A stretch of 64,000 nt of DNA from NCBI GenBank assembly GCA_963921935.1, contig OY998176.1, positions 181,809,842 to 181,873,841 on the forward strand. Reading direction: 5' to 3'. Both the position numbers and the translations under genes were made by a program. The first letter of the stretch is position 1. Every line of letters starts with the position of its first letter. Below the pieces are notes generated by a model that ran no database searches, was not told the origin of the DNA, and saw only the letters and a list, made by a program, of their open reading frames with translations. Shown one piece after another: positions 20,342-32,435 of this stretch. The stretch comes from Galeruca laticollis (lineage: Eukaryota; Arthropoda; Insecta; Coleoptera; Chrysomelidae).

Positions 20342-23300
20342 CCCTCTAACACGGTTTGTAGAATAATACGGTTGCCTCACTTTGCCGGCAACATCGCGGG
20401 TAATACGTCACTAGTATGCTAGAGGTTAACCGTTACGCGTTACGTTACGAGTTTCCGTCGTTATCTTTTGTTGTACCGACTGTTGTTTATTGTGGTTTAA
20501 ATTGAAGTTTTCGTGTTATTTTTATTTATAAAATTTATTAGTGTATCTATAGATTGTTTTGAATTTAATTCAACTAAGTACTATATTTCTTTCATCGCGG
20601 AGAGTCAGGTAATAATAAAAAAAATTTACTCTATAATTTGAAATGCTTTTTTAATATTCTATTGTTGAAATGACTGGAACAATTTGTGGTGTGGCTACTT
20701 GTAAAAGTAACAGTGAAAGGGCAAAAAAGGAAGGGGAATTAATAATATTTTTCACTTTCCCCAAAAAAAGGAGTTTTTAAATCAATGGGTTCGTCTTTGT
20801 CGAAGAAAAGGCCCCTTTGATCCAAAAAATAAACGTGTCTGCAGTAAACATTTTGCGCTGGATCAATATGAAGACATGATTGAAGCTCAGATAACAAATA
20901 AATTGCCAAAAAGACTCAAAGAAATAGGTAAGTTGTCAATGAAATCTTGCCCGAAAAAAATAAGTGTTTTATTGTATATATTTTAGCTATTCCATCACTG
21001 AATCTTCCATTGGCTCCTGAACAGAATATTAGTGAAAGGAGTAAGAGAATGAAGTTAAAAGAGGAAAAACGAATTGTTCAAAGTATATTAATAGATTAAG
21101 GTGCCAAACAGATTGATTTGCCCCAGGATGTGCCAGCTTGTAGTTCGAACAGCATACAAGATAATCCAAGTCCACATGAAATTTTATCTCAAAAATATAT
21201 CGCTCTTCAAGAACAATGTGAAAAATTAAAGAATGAAGCACAACAAGACAAAGCAGAAATAGGAAACCTTATTTCCACAAACAAGAAATTGCAACTCAGT
21301 GCTGATGAAAGTCGAAATACGTTGGATGGAAAACTAAAAGAACTTTTAGGATGTTTTTTAAGACAAAACCAAATTGAAGTCTTATTAAAAAATGAATCCA
21401 AAGCCAGATGGACCAGCGAAGAAATTTCTAATGCGTTTACATTGAGATATTTTAGCAAACGTGCCTATATTTATGTTAGAGAAACATTAAAATATCCATT
21501 GCCGGGAATATCAACACTTCAAAGATGGGCATCGAACAATGATTTGCAACAATGAAATATTAAAAGATGTTTTAAAAATAATGAACATATCTGGAAAAGA
21601 TAAAAATAAGTTCGAAAGGGTGACTGTACTTTTGTATGATGATGAAATTAAAGTATCATCACTTATCGAATATGACCAGAAGCTGGATAAAATCGTATAG
21701 GTCCCCATTCATACATGCAGGTTATAATGGCAAGAGGCCTCTTTAGCTCAGGGAAACAGCCACGATGTTGTGGCATGTGTATTTGATTGTGGAGGTGGAA
21801 ATATTGGACTATGGAAAGAAATGAATATAACCGTTTATAATACATATTTTGCTCATTTAGTGACAGGAAATGAAATATTTATTTTTGCTGATGTACCCCA
21901 CACTTTAAAATTAATTAGAAATTGGTTCTCTGACCACAGGTTTAATTTAGAGGATGGGACTATAATAACTAAGGAGCCGCTCGTAGCCCCCTCATAAATG
22001 ATTGTAGAAGTGAAATTAATTCGTGCCACAAGTTAACACGATTACATATTACTTGTGAAAAAGCACAAAGACAGAATGTGTCTTTAGCAGCTCAGCTTTT
22101 ATCTCATACAGCAGCTACAGCTTTAAAGAGATATTGCCCTGGACCAAATAAAGAGTTGGCTCAAAATGTGGGAGAATTCATTGAGCTTATCAATAAATGG
22201 TTTGACATTTTAAATTCATATTGTCCTTATCAGAGACAGTCAACTCTAAAGTAGCGTATGGAAAAAAATTAGAAATGCAAAATGAGAGGTTTTAGACCAT
22301 CTAATGAAAACCATTTTAAACATGCGAGCAGTTTCTAAAAACAGTGTGCAGATATTCCAAAAGGCAGCTGTTATTTCAACATCGTCTCTAAAGCAATTAT
22401 TTGTAGACATGAAGGAAAGGTATAAAGCCTCATATGTCTCCACCCATAGGCTGAATCAGGATTGTCTTGAAAATTTAATTTGCCAGGTATAGTTATATCT
22501 TATATTAAAGCTTGGTATATTCAAATAAAATATTTTAAAACTCTTCAGATTATATCAAGAGGCGGCTTGCATGACCATCCTGCTCCACTTAATGCTATAT
22601 ATCGATTAAGATGATTCTTTTGGGAAAAAATCCAGGGATAGTACAGAAGAATCCCAATACTCAGCAGCTGAAGGAGACAGAACAAGAAGAGTTTATACAA
22701 CTTCTTCTGATACGTCCACCAAACAAATTTACGAAAAAGATGGTTTGATATATATATAGCTGGATATCTGGCTATAAAACACAACAAGGAATTTCCAGAA
22801 CTTGGTACCTACATGTACAAGAATGAGGCAAAAAACTTTCATTCTTATGCAATGCCATCATGGGTACAAACCCTTTCGTTTGGTGGCTTAACTGAGCCCT
22901 CATCTTCTTGGCAAAGTGATGTTGAACGTTTGGATAAGTGGTTCGTTAAGGTACATAAAGATCAATTTAAAATTAAAACAAAAATTGTAAAACGTACAAC
23001 TAATTTTATAAATAAAAAAGAACCGCTCACTACAAAAAAATGTATTTATTCATTTGTTCGACAGAGAGTATTTATCAGAATAAAATACCTTAATTCAAAG
23101 AAATCTGAAGAACATTCATTGAATAAAAGAAAACGTGACACCGATGAAGCTAGAAGATTTTATAAAAAAATGAGAAAAACTATAAATAATATACATATAC
23201 AATTTAATTATTACTAAGTTATGTTAATTAATTTTAAACCATTTTTTTGTTGTGTTTGTATTTTGATATAAATATATTTTGTCCTAATACTTTGTCTTAT

Positions 23301-23588
23301 TTAAGACCCAAAATAACTATAATATAGGTACAAATAAACATTCATCGTGTAGTTAATTCATATAATACCACCTTCCTTTTAAGTTTTAATATTTTAATGG
23401 AAAATATACTTTTAGTTATCATTCATTGTCCTTTGTCTCGATTTTAATAAACTTGCCCTGTAATTATTAAAAACATTATTTTCATTACACTTGAGATGCT
23501 CGGAATTTGCCAACAGCATACTTGTGACGTCACGACTGGCCGTGTCATGATTGGTTAAAAGTTACGAGGCAACACCCTGTTTAGAGTG
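20342..23588 (+). mobile_element. P-type (THAP) DNA transposon
   Basis: A THAP/P-like transposase is flanked by related inverted ends: left CTCTAACACGGTTT, then GGTTGCCTC and ACGTCACTAGTATGCTAG (20344-20425); right, in complement, CTCTAAACAGGG, TGTTGCCTC and ACGTCACAAGTATGCTGT (23586-23500). The left end has extra bases between the blocks. No exact 8-bp target duplication was found. It sits in opposite orientation in the LINE reverse transcriptase. Confidence 0.75.
20670..23217 (+). pseudogene. P-element/THAP9-like transposase
   Basis: From ATG at 20670: THAP zinc finger (TICGVATCKSN, WVRLCRRKGPFDP, VCSKHFALDQYEDM), an intron-like GTAAGT near 20930, a coiled-coil segment (21118-21340), the conserved RWTSEEISNAFTLRYFSKRA and YPLPGISTLQRWA, then FDCGGGNIGLW, GNEIFIFADVPHTLKLIRNW (catalytic region), NAIYRLR and the C-terminus YIAGYLAIKHNKEFPEL. 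A THAP finger binds the ends and an RNase H-like core cuts. The C-terminal 134 codons are open (22813-23217), but stops and frameshifts lie in the middle (for example 21555-21770 and 21997-22300). Confidence 0.75.
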
Positions 23589-23589
23589 G

Positions 23590-25169
23590 ATATTCCATAG
23601 GTCGTCTACCAGAATCATCCAGAGAGGGGTGAAAGTACACCTCCTTTTGGGCACATATCTTTGGGTCTCTCCTTGCAGTGGGTCAAGATGTTGTTGATCC
23701 AATTACAGAATAAATTCTCTGTCACTCTCCTTTGAAGAGCCGTGAGAGGGCGTGATTAAATGCACCTTCAATGTCTTAGAAGGCACCGGCGCAGTTTCTT
23801 TGTTTTTAAGAGGAAAGTCGATTTTGCCTACTAGGGTTGATTATAGCAAACTATGACGACTGCCCCACCAGATCAATTAGCCGATACCTTGTTGGGACGA
23901 GCGTGCACTACGGCTTGTTCTCCAGAATCTGCCTATACCTGGGGAGTGCTACTGTAATAAAATCTCTAAAGTTCCCTGTCGTCGGGTCTTCTCGGAGTCC
24001 CCACTTTACGTCCCGGATCTCTCGAGAGAATCTTGTGGATTCTAGTACTGGCATGTATGACTGATATACTCCGACAGAACCTCCTCCAGGACTCTCTTTT
24101 TTGCCTTTCTGATGGGTTTGATGTACTCCGTTAAAGAAATGCGATATTTGTCCCAGTCGCCCAACTCTATAGCCTGGTTGAAGAGGCACCTCATTTCTTT
24201 TTATTTCTAGTGTTCTGCTCCCTCTAGGGGTACCTCTATTGTCTCTTCTATTCCTTAGAAGGCAGATATGAGGGCTGTTTGTAGTTGATCACTAGCCACT
24301 TCAACTTCTGCACTATTTATAATGGGCCTACCCATAAGCGACTGTAGGGATTTGGTATACCCACATCAGTCTATTATTTGGTGTTCGCGAAATTGAGGTA
24401 GAGTTAATCGGCTTGTCCTCATATCAAAACGGATATGTCTATGGTCCGAACATGAGGGCTCGGTTTAAACTCTCCAGTTAACAATGTTCGCACTTATAAA
24501 AAGCGTGGTGATTGGTATATCTAGAACTTCACGGCGATGTTTCGTCACGAAAGTTGGTTCCGAGCCAATGTTACTTACCATAAGCCCTTCCCCGATTATA
24601 AAGTTGCTAACCTGGTTTGTTGATGTTGGAACTGCCCCAGTGCCTGTGGTGGGCGTTAACGTCACATCCCAACACGAGCTGCTTGTTGTTTTTCTTGCAA
24701 TAGGCGACAAGTTTTCGCACGGCTGCAGCAGAAAGTTCCTGACCCAGATCTCCCGGGACGTAAGCGGATCAGAGTATATCTTTATTTCCTGTCTCCCCGG
24801 GACGAATAGATAAACAGCAATCACGTCCTGGGTACAGTACTCTGTTAACACAAAAAATCGTATGTTATATCTGATGGATAAGCAAACTCTTGATTTCTCC
24901 ATAGAGTCATTAGCTACTAACTTACCTGAGTGGTTTCCCAGGCCCGTTATGTGGCCATTTCTGGAAATACAGGGCTCCTGGATGAGTACGATATCGATTT
25001 CCTCTTTCGAAAACCTCCTGTCAATGAAGGAAGCGAATGTCAATTGTGGTGTGGATGGAGGCGTTTTGGTAGGGGCATTTTCCTCACTGCTATGTTTACC
25101 TTCACCTTTTTGTGCAGGGCCGCACTTCTTGCTGGGCGTTTTGGTCTTGGGCTTGATGCCCTTGCCCAA
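23590..25169 (-). pseudogene. LINE endonuclease and start of reverse transcriptase
   Basis: The minus frame 25169-24465 carries the AP-endonuclease-like domain: IDIVLIQEPCISRNGHI, SREIWVRNFLLQPCENL and a final EPTFVTKHRREVLDIPI, typical of LINE endonucleases, with the Asn-Ala-His centre degraded. Further left, DDLW preceded by GGVLSPLWMIL (about 23610-23590) marks the reverse transcriptase PQG block, with frameshifts. The endonuclease would nick target DNA to prime copying. The N-terminal 40 residues are basic and Pro-rich, from ORF1 or linker. Confidence 0.7.
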
Positions 25170-25199
25170 CGAGGATATCGGCTGCTCCTGTTTCTTCTG

Positions 25200-26298
25200 A
25201 TCGCCCTTCTCGACCGCCCTCTAGAAGTCTTAATTGGATGTTCCACTTTCTTCGAGGTCTTTTGGGGCAATTGGGAGGTAGATGCGCCCGTATTTATGCG
25301 CTTTTGGAGGGGACGTTCTCCACAATCCTTGCGCGAACCCTTAGCCGGAATTGCACCTGCCCAAAGCAGCAGTAGGGCCGGAAGTTTAGTTCCTCCAACA
25401 CTACCAGTGAGGCTTCGACTAACGACAGCATCCAGATATGTCCTGTTGGTCCTGTCGATGTAGACAAGTCCACTCTCTGACGCGCAGGCCGTGGTTCATC
25501 GTCCTGAGATGTACACCACGCACACATGAGACCTAGGTAATTCGTCCCGCTGAAGTAAACGCAATTTTATGTTCTTCCACGGGTGAAGGTTGTACAGGGG
25601 CTGCTCCAGCCACGCGGCCGTACTAGTATCGACACAGTCCAGCAGAGGAGCAGTCCTGGTTGTACGGTGCATCTCTGAAACCGTATTTGCGGAGGGTGGC
25701 GCTCTACAGCCCGCATAATGGCGAGTTGTATAGCTTATAATTACTCCCCAGAGAACTGGGCATTTGGGTGTTCTGGGTGGATTATTCCAACCCGGACACT
25801 TTCTGCCACAGCCTTAAACGAGCGTTTAGGAACAGCGTCCACGCCGAACTTTTTGGTGTCTTCTCTGGGAGGACTATCCTCAGATCGGACACGCTCACTT
25901 TTGGAAACTGACTGGATTTTATCCCTCGCCGAGGTCCCAGGTTGTTTAGGTGAGGGCCGTTGTGATTTCCGCTCATCTTTCTTTCCTCCAGTCCTTGGAG
26001 GATCTGCTGCAAGTAAGTGTTCTTGAGTAGTTTGCTGAGACGTTTTCTGGTTACCCAGCAAAACGTCTCATTCGTTTTCCAGAAGGCGCAATGGGTTCTA
26101 CTCCAGCTGCTGGGGAAGGGGGAGATGACGCAAGGTGCGCGTCCACCAGTTCTTCTGGAATTTCTGATTGGGTTGTTGTCACCTCCCTCGGTTCGTTTTT
26201 TTGTTTTCTCAGTTATGTCCATTTCGGTCCCACAAGAAGCTAAGGAAACGGTTGGTCCACTAGCGGCTGAGCCCCGCATGCTGCACCTACAGGGTTAA
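25200..26298 (-). pseudogene. LINE ORF1-like region
   Basis: Minus-strand frames include MRGSAASGPTVSLASCGTEM at 26279, a charged linker, and near 25640-25510 a segment with WLEQPLYNLHPW and LQRDELPRSHVC that resembles the DUF4780-type region of some insect LINE ORF1 proteins. ORF1 products bind element RNA. Frames change several times, and no intact zinc knuckle is visible. The assignment follows mainly from position upstream of the endonuclease. Confidence 0.45.
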
Positions 26299-26299
26299 A

Positions 26300-27619
26300 G
26301 TTGAAGTAAAAAATTTTGCAAAAAATTACCTTAAAAAAATTGTAGTAACTACGTCTATGCAGTGGAAAGACTGAAATTGTTGAAAATCGAATGAAGAGTG
26401 TATTATAAAGAAAATTCTGCACCTTTGCATCGATAATATACAAACCGAGTAATAAAACATCAAAGTTGAACTTTCTATTAAAAAACTCCGATACCAAAGA
26501 GATTGAAAATTCCAAAAAAATTGTATTCCAATTTCGATGAAATTTTGTATATGGCGGTTTTTGATACGAGGATTCCAAAAACTTTGTCAGTTCGAGGAAA
26601 AAATTAATTCGGGTGGAAGATTGAGAAAAATTTGGAGATTTTCCGGAAAACTATACATCAGATTTTGCTCATTTATGAACTTGGGCCTCAGATTTTACGT
26701 TCTGAACCTACATATAAAATTTCTTTGAAAAAATCGGTCGCGTTTTTTGAGTTATCGTGTTGACAGACTGACCGACATTTTTAAAAATAATGTTTTTGAA
26801 CTCAGAAACGTGTAGTTCTATTCGAAACGTAAAAATCCAATACGTTCTTTATATACATACGAGTATATATTATCAACCTAGGTGTATCCATTATTTTTTT
26901 CAATTATTTATTTTCTACTACATTAAAAAGTGTAGCGATCGGAATACTTCAGCACTATCAACAATAATGATGATACAGTATGTTTAAATGAGAAGGAGCC
27001 TAACTTTAACTATAGATATCGATATCACCTTGGTGGTTCCAAAAAACCTATGGTTAATGTCTTCTACACTATATAACCAAGATACCTACTTTATTAATTT
27101 AGTCCAGTTCTTTCAGATTGCAGAGCCTTCAAAGTATCCCATATATTATTTTGAAATGTGATAAAAGTAATAACCATTACTTGAAAAATCACTAAAGTAT
27201 AATTGAAGTGAAACTTTTTATGGGACACTAGCGTTTTGTCATGAGAGTTAACTCGTCGAGCTAACAAAACTGTTAAACTCCTTGTGAGAGAGGCGGAAAA
27301 AATTAACGAAGATTCGCACAAAGAGACGCCGAGAATAGTCGCAGGGCATTGTTTATTGATGGCGATCATCTTATTCCGTTTATCAATCCCCACTTCGCTG
27401 CGCGAACGATAAAGTGAGAACGCATTCGGGGGGAAAAGGATACCAAAAGCGCTTAATAATTTCTGCCGATATTGGTATAATCCAGTGCGAAATTAATATA
27501 GAAATTGTTTACCTTTAAAATTAAGGCGATAAAAACTAGGAAATTTCTTTACATTGTGTATTTATTTGTATTATTTTGAAAAAAATATGTAATAAAACGT
27601 AACAAGAGTATTGAAATAT
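26300..27619. other. Unassigned AT-rich stretch
   Basis: No gene is supported. 26500-26790 has the look of a widespread insect repeat (GAGTTATCGTGTTGACAGAC near 26749) but its family is not recognisable. 27230-27420 is GC-richer and has a plus-strand frame (REAEKINEDSHKETPR) without known similarity. Confidence 0.4.
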
Positions 27620-29892
27620 TGTAACAATCATTTTCACGATTGTTACATTTTTTTTGTTAATAATGGTAGTTCATATTATTATGTTTAATATAGCTGAGGT
27701 AAATTTATTCTCAAATCAACTCCAAGATAAAACTTAATTATAAATTTTTTGATATTTCGGTTTACATAGTTGTCTACCGCCCCTCGTATTTACAATATAC
27801 ATAAATTCGATTAGGATTGTTATAACTGGTGTTCGCCGGAGGAGTTGCTTTTCGACCGTGAATGTGAATATAACTTTGATATAGTAACGGGTCTCCGGAT
27901 AGAATTCACATGAAAGTCGAAGACAAGTTTTTTGGTTCTGGGCTCAGAGTTTTTGTGAGTTTCTTTTGAGTCTTACTTTTATGGTTAAAAAATGGAATGC
28001 TACGAGTTCTTAAGCCGCAGATATTGATTTTCCAAACAAATTGTAAATATACTAATATGGTAAGGAAGTCAATCTATCCTCCTACGGAATCGGGAATCGT
28101 TTGGATGTTCCAGTAAGTCCTATTTTCCACCTTACAGTACAACTTGGATTTAGCGTTGGAGCCGTATCTACCGGGATTTGGGATATTTAATTATCCTATG
28201 ATGTAATGCTGTTCTTGCTAGGAGTACTGTAATACAAAGTTAAGTAATTCTCTTCACTTTTTCATTAAATGCCTTATCAGCATTAGCAGAGTCCATTCAA
28301 TTTTTTATCTTCACGCTAGTAAATGGTTTTAAGTGTCTTTCAAAGTTAACACTTTACAGTGAACTTTTATATAGGAAGATCAACTTAATTATAAATTTTG
28401 TTGTCAAACCAACCTTCTAGAATCTTCATAGATGTAAATAATATTTTCATATTTGATGTATAAAGTGTCTTTTCTGACTATAACCAGTAATTTTAAGTAA
28501 TTTCGGCGTAATGCCGGTTTTTGTAATATAGTATAATCTTCGTAACTACTTTTATTGAAAATAGTCTCAAATTGTTTGGTAGGACTTAATAAGTAGAAAT
28601 TATTTTGTAGATGCCTAAATTTGTAAATACTGAAATTAAGTGAGGTTTCTTGCTTGCTGATTTGTTTAATTCGAAGTACTGATCACTTTAGACTTTAAGT
28701 ATTATGACCACTTGTTTTTATAGGGGACAGTTGTTTATTTAATTCTATACTTTTACCTTAATTTCAGCATCATATGGTAAGATTGTCTACTTATTTCTTG
28801 TTTGAAATTCTAAGTACCAATTGTTGGAGCAGTGGTAAATCAGTATTCGTATTCCCAGAATGAAATATTTTTTATTTTAAAATTTTCTTCATTCAGATAC
28901 CACTTATTTCACCCAAGTATCATTGACGTGAAAATTTTTTCGTTTGATTTGTTGAAATTATCGGTTTTATTTTTTTATTTCGGAATAAAATGAAAATTGA
29001 TAGTTCGTTAATTGAAATCATTGAGCATAACCTGATGTAAGACCATCAAAATTAATTTCAGTTTCATTAAGTATGCAATTATTCTTGACCTTAAGTAATG
29101 TTACTTACTCAATAGGTTTCACCGAGCCATAAAAGTTATCTTCACCCAACTAGTGATATACGCTTAAGAATCAGATCATCTTGTGTCTGATTTCATTTGT
29201 TGATTATTTCTGATTAATTATAAATACTCCAACCTAGTTACTTAAAAGTAAATCAAAACTTTGTACTTGTTACTTCAACTACCTTTTAATGAACGTACGA
29301 TCATTAAATGTATAATTGAAGATTTTTTTTTCAGTCCTCTCTGGTTTTGATCATTAATACTTAAATAATTAATATTATTCAATATTTGCACAAATAGGTG
29401 ATTGGCTCATTACTTAGTGATAACTATTGTTATTGGTTTAGAGCAGCTTTATTGATTATTTACTTGGAATAATCTTGGTTGGGTAGCGTCCATTTTTTTG
29501 CTTAGATCACTTCCTTACAGGAAATAAGTATTGTATTTTAGTTAATATCACTTTGGGGTCAGGTTTATTTTACTATCAGGTTTTGCTTGTATCGCCTTAT
29601 TATCTTTAATAAGTAATTAATCTTGTTTGAGGATAAAGTAGTTTTATATAGATTCGGTCATTTATGAAAATTGTATATATTTTTATATAGACTCGTATTG
29701 TTAATTCGAATTATTAATATATGTATATCTGTATATTTCGATTATCTAGTTTTCTTGGTTCCAATTTTGGGATCTGGCGCCTTCTATTACCCACGATCCT
29801 AGCCGCCGGAAAAGCTGTATTACAGTCTGAGTTGGCAGGGCAAACATAACATCAAAAAAAAGATAAAAAAAACTTGCACAAAACAACGCTAT
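27620..29892 (+). repeat. 5' LTR of gypsy element
   Basis: Starts TGTAACAATC and ends AACGCTAT, nearly identical to 35849-38120. The first 28 bases form a perfect hairpin: TGTAACAATC, 8-base loop ATTTTCAC, GATTGTTACA. At 2.27 kb it is unusually long for gypsy elements; no open frame of note is inside. Its end is set by comparison with the second LTR and the AATAT duplication. Confidence 0.93.
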
Positions 29893-29902
29893 AAATAATA
29901 AA

Positions 29903-29920
29903 TGGCGACCAATGTGGGGC
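29903..29920 (+). promoter_or_regulatory. Primer binding site of gypsy element
   Basis: TGGCGACCAATGTGGGGC begins 10 bp after the 5' LTR. The TGG start is complementary to a tRNA CCA end and the position is right for minus-strand DNA priming. The tRNA species was not determined. Confidence 0.75.
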
Positions 29921-30143
29921 CATTAAATTTAAAAAAATTGAACATTAAAATAAATTCAGAATTTTAGTGCAAGTGGTTTGGATCCTCGGTAAAGAAAATA
30001 TAAATAAAGAGAAAACTAGATATAGGCAGTCTTATCAATTGAATTTTTATTGGTATTTCTTATATTTTTCTGATTTTTTTCTGGTATTTCTTACATTTTG
30101 CTTATATTATTGTCTAATATTGTTGAAATTTCATTAGGTAATA

Positions 30144-32435
30144 ATGGGATTAAACCTTAAATATTTGTTGGCTGATGAGATTGATTTCGAGCTCAGAATT
30201 CGTGGAATCTGTAGTAAGGAAATAGCTAATGTGGACTTGAAACGAAGTATCTTACGTGGACATATAACAGTAGAACAAGAAACCAAAGGCTTTTCATATC
30301 CAGATGTTCATATGGACTTTGAAGCGGAGTTGCAAAAATGTCGGAGTAAGATAACTTTACTTACTGGTTTAGTATCAAATTTCTTTTCTGATAAACGTCA
30401 CCCCGAATATAAAAAGTTGAAAGCTCGATTATTGCACTTAACTAATAGAATAAATTATATTAAAACTCATGAGGTTGCGTTAGCAGATTCTAAAGCTCAA
30501 TTATTAGCTCAGACATTATTGTTAATAGATAAGTTAGAGAAAAAATCTGAAAATCAGGTAAATTTTATAGAACTTGAAGATGAAAATCATGAATTAAATC
30601 GTGTTAGCTCTCCTAATCCGACTGCACAGTCTGAAATTCTGCAAGGTTTTGACGAAATTTTAAATGTGAGTAGTAGTATTTTGAAACTGGATAATCAGTC
30701 ATATATATGCCCTGATAGAAACGGTACAGAAAGCTCAAGAGTAGAATTAACAGGTCAAAGTAGGAATGAGTTACCACACAATAATCATATCAATAGAAGT
30801 GTTAGGTTTGAAAATAGTCCTGTTTCAGTAAGTACATCTCCGTCTAGCATTGTACAAACAACATCAAACATTAATCGTAACTCTGCTGGAAACTTACCTT
30901 TACATTCACCAATTTTGAACCCACTTGCACATAGGTTGAATCAAAACATGAATTCAATAATGGAGCATACTAGCCAGCCCGGTCAAATAGATGGCATCGA
31001 ATCACAAAATTCACAAATAAATTCAGCAGTTCCGCCGATACCATCTCATGGATCACTAAATGCTCAGCCACAGAATTTGAACCAATTATTACAACCAATT
31101 CAGACCTTTCAGCATTCTCCTAATCAAATAAGATATCCTCTAGAACTAACTGCCTCATTTGTGAACCATCTAAGTACTAGTAATATGTTGAGTCAGAATC
31201 CTAATCATCAACGAACTCAAATTAGAAATTCGCCTAGTTACTCAAATGCAAATCAAAATATACCCAATGTAGATTCGGGTAGTATGAATGGACAACAGGC
31301 TGTTCCCAATAACTCAAGTAATAATTTTGGTTTACCGGGTAACTTGCAGAATTTTAATTTCCTTCAATCAGTACCAACATTGAATGGTCCAAATACCTCT
31401 TCAAATACTGTTGTACCAAGTTTTCAGGAAAATAGTTATCGATCTCCACCTAGAATTAATTTAAAATTTAATGGTACAGGTCAAAGCTTGCATAGTTTCT
31501 TAGAAAAAGTAAATGAATTCTGTCTTACACATAAGATTACTAAAAATACTGCACTTAATTTTGCTCATGAATTTTTCGATGATGATGCCTTGATTTGGTA
31601 TCGTGCCAATCGCCATCAAATATCATCTTGGGATGAATTAGTACGTCTGTTATGTTTGGACTTTTTGCCGTTTGATTTTGAAATTGTATTATGGGATGAA
31701 GTACGTGCCCGTACTCAGGGTATACATGAAAGACCTCTAATATACATTGCTGTCATGGAAAACCTCTTTAAACGTTTTACAAATCCAGTACAAGAATCAG
31801 TTCAGTTGAAATTAATTATTCATAACCTTTTGCCTTATTATCAACAACATCTTGCTTTAAGCCAACCAAATAGTTTAAATGAATTGAAAAATATTTGTCG
31901 TGTTTTAGAAAATTCTAAGATAATGTCAGAAAAATTTCAACCTCCTCCATCCCGTAGTTCTACAACCTTAGAGCCTGAGTTAGCTTATAGAAAGCCATTT
32001 GTGAGATCTCATTATCAGAATAAAAACACACATGTAAGTGAAGTGACGGCTCAGAATGATCTCCTTATAGTAAATGCTGACGATAATAGTCAGGGTCCCT
32101 TTTTGTCAAAAAATAGTTACTGTGCGCCAAATAATTTCTTGCCTGATAATGCCATCTCTTCAATTCCGATTGCTTCACCTCAATATTCTCAAAATGTAAA
32201 TAAGTTAGATTCAGAAATAGGAACCCAAATTGAGGCGGTTCGTAGTCAATCCCTGAAATGTTGGAATTGCGAACAAGTTGGTCACAACTATTACAATTGT
32301 AAGCAAAGAAGGAGAGTATTCTGTTTTGGCTGTGGTCTTAAAAATGTCAGAAAACCCCAGTGTGATATTTGTAAATCAAAAAACGGAGAGAACGTCGCTT
32401 TTCAATCGGTCGAAGTCGGCGAAAATCAACATTAA
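30144..32435 (+). CDS. gag: Gag of gypsy element
   Basis: 763 codons, intact. A helical N-terminus (about residues 1-160) is followed by a long Asn/Ser/Gln-rich disordered segment, a retrotransposon gag domain at about 430-590 (INLKFNGTGQSLHSFLEKVN, DALIWYRANRHQISSWDELV) and near the C-terminus a CCHC knuckle CWNCEQVGHNYYNC with a second Cys cluster (CFGCG, CDIC). It forms the particle and binds genomic RNA. The low-complexity half makes it longer than most gypsy Gags. The ATG at 30144 opens the frame 250 bp after the LTR. The 3' end overlaps the pol frame. Confidence 0.93.
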   Translation: MGLNLKYLLADEIDFELRIRGICSKEIANVDLKRSILRGHITVEQETKGFSYPDVHMDFEAELQKCRSKITLLTGLVSNFFSDKRHPEYKKLKARLLHLTNRINYIKTHEVALADSKAQLLAQTLLLIDKLEKKSENQVNFIELEDENHELNRVSSPNPTAQSEILQGFDEILNVSSSILKLDNQSYICPDRNGTESSRVELTGQSRNELPHNNHINRSVRFENSPVSVSTSPSSIVQTTSNINRNSAGNLPLHSPILNPLAHRLNQNMNSIMEHTSQPGQIDGIESQNSQINSAVPPIPSHGSLNAQPQNLNQLLQPIQTFQHSPNQIRYPLELTASFVNHLSTSNMLSQNPNHQRTQIRNSPSYSNANQNIPNVDSGSMNGQQAVPNNSSNNFGLPGNLQNFNFLQSVPTLNGPNTSSNTVVPSFQENSYRSPPRINLKFNGTGQSLHSFLEKVNEFCLTHKITKNTALNFAHEFFDDDALIWYRANRHQISSWDELVRLLCLDFLPFDFEIVLWDEVRARTQGIHERPLIYIAVMENLFKRFTNPVQESVQLKLIIHNLLPYYQQHLALSQPNSLNELKNICRVLENSKIMSEKFQPPPSRSSTTLEPELAYRKPFVRSHYQNKNTHVSEVTAQNDLLIVNADDNSQGPFLSKNSYCAPNNFLPDNAISSIPIASPQYSQNVNKLDSEIGTQIEAVRSQSLKCWNCEQVGHNYYNCKQRRRVFCFGCGLKNVRKPQCDICKSKNGENVAFQSVEVGENQH
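32378..32384 (+). promoter_or_regulatory. -1 ribosomal frameshift slippery site
   Basis: A AAA AAC, spaced exactly on gag codons (TCA AAA AAC, 32376-32384). Slipping back one base enters the pol frame, which is open from 32384 to its stop at 35647. gag itself ends 51 bp later. This is the classical heptamer for Gag-Pol expression. A downstream pseudoknot was not searched for. Confidence 0.75.

Larger units (their letters stand above)
18920..26300 (-). mobile_element. I/LOA-type LINE with RNase H, split by P element
   Basis: On the minus strand the order is ORF1 region (26298-25200), AP-endonuclease (25060-24465), reverse transcriptase (about 24190-23590, then 20320-19700), RNase H (19570-19370) and a C-terminal zinc cluster (19100-19000). 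The combination of endonuclease, reverse transcriptase and RNase H points to the I/LOA-related group. Frameshifts and stops are frequent. A P element (about 20342-23588) interrupts the reverse transcriptase. No clear poly-A tail was identified at the 3' end. Confidence 0.75.

Noticed and set aside
24484..26298. Several long plus-strand open frames across the LINE endonuclease and ORF1
   Set aside because: Antisense shadows of the GC-richer minus-strand LINE; the minus strand carries the recognisable domains.
27230..27420. GC-richer plus-strand frame (REAEKINEDSHKETPR)
   Set aside because: No start codon, no known similarity and no splice context; treated as unassigned.
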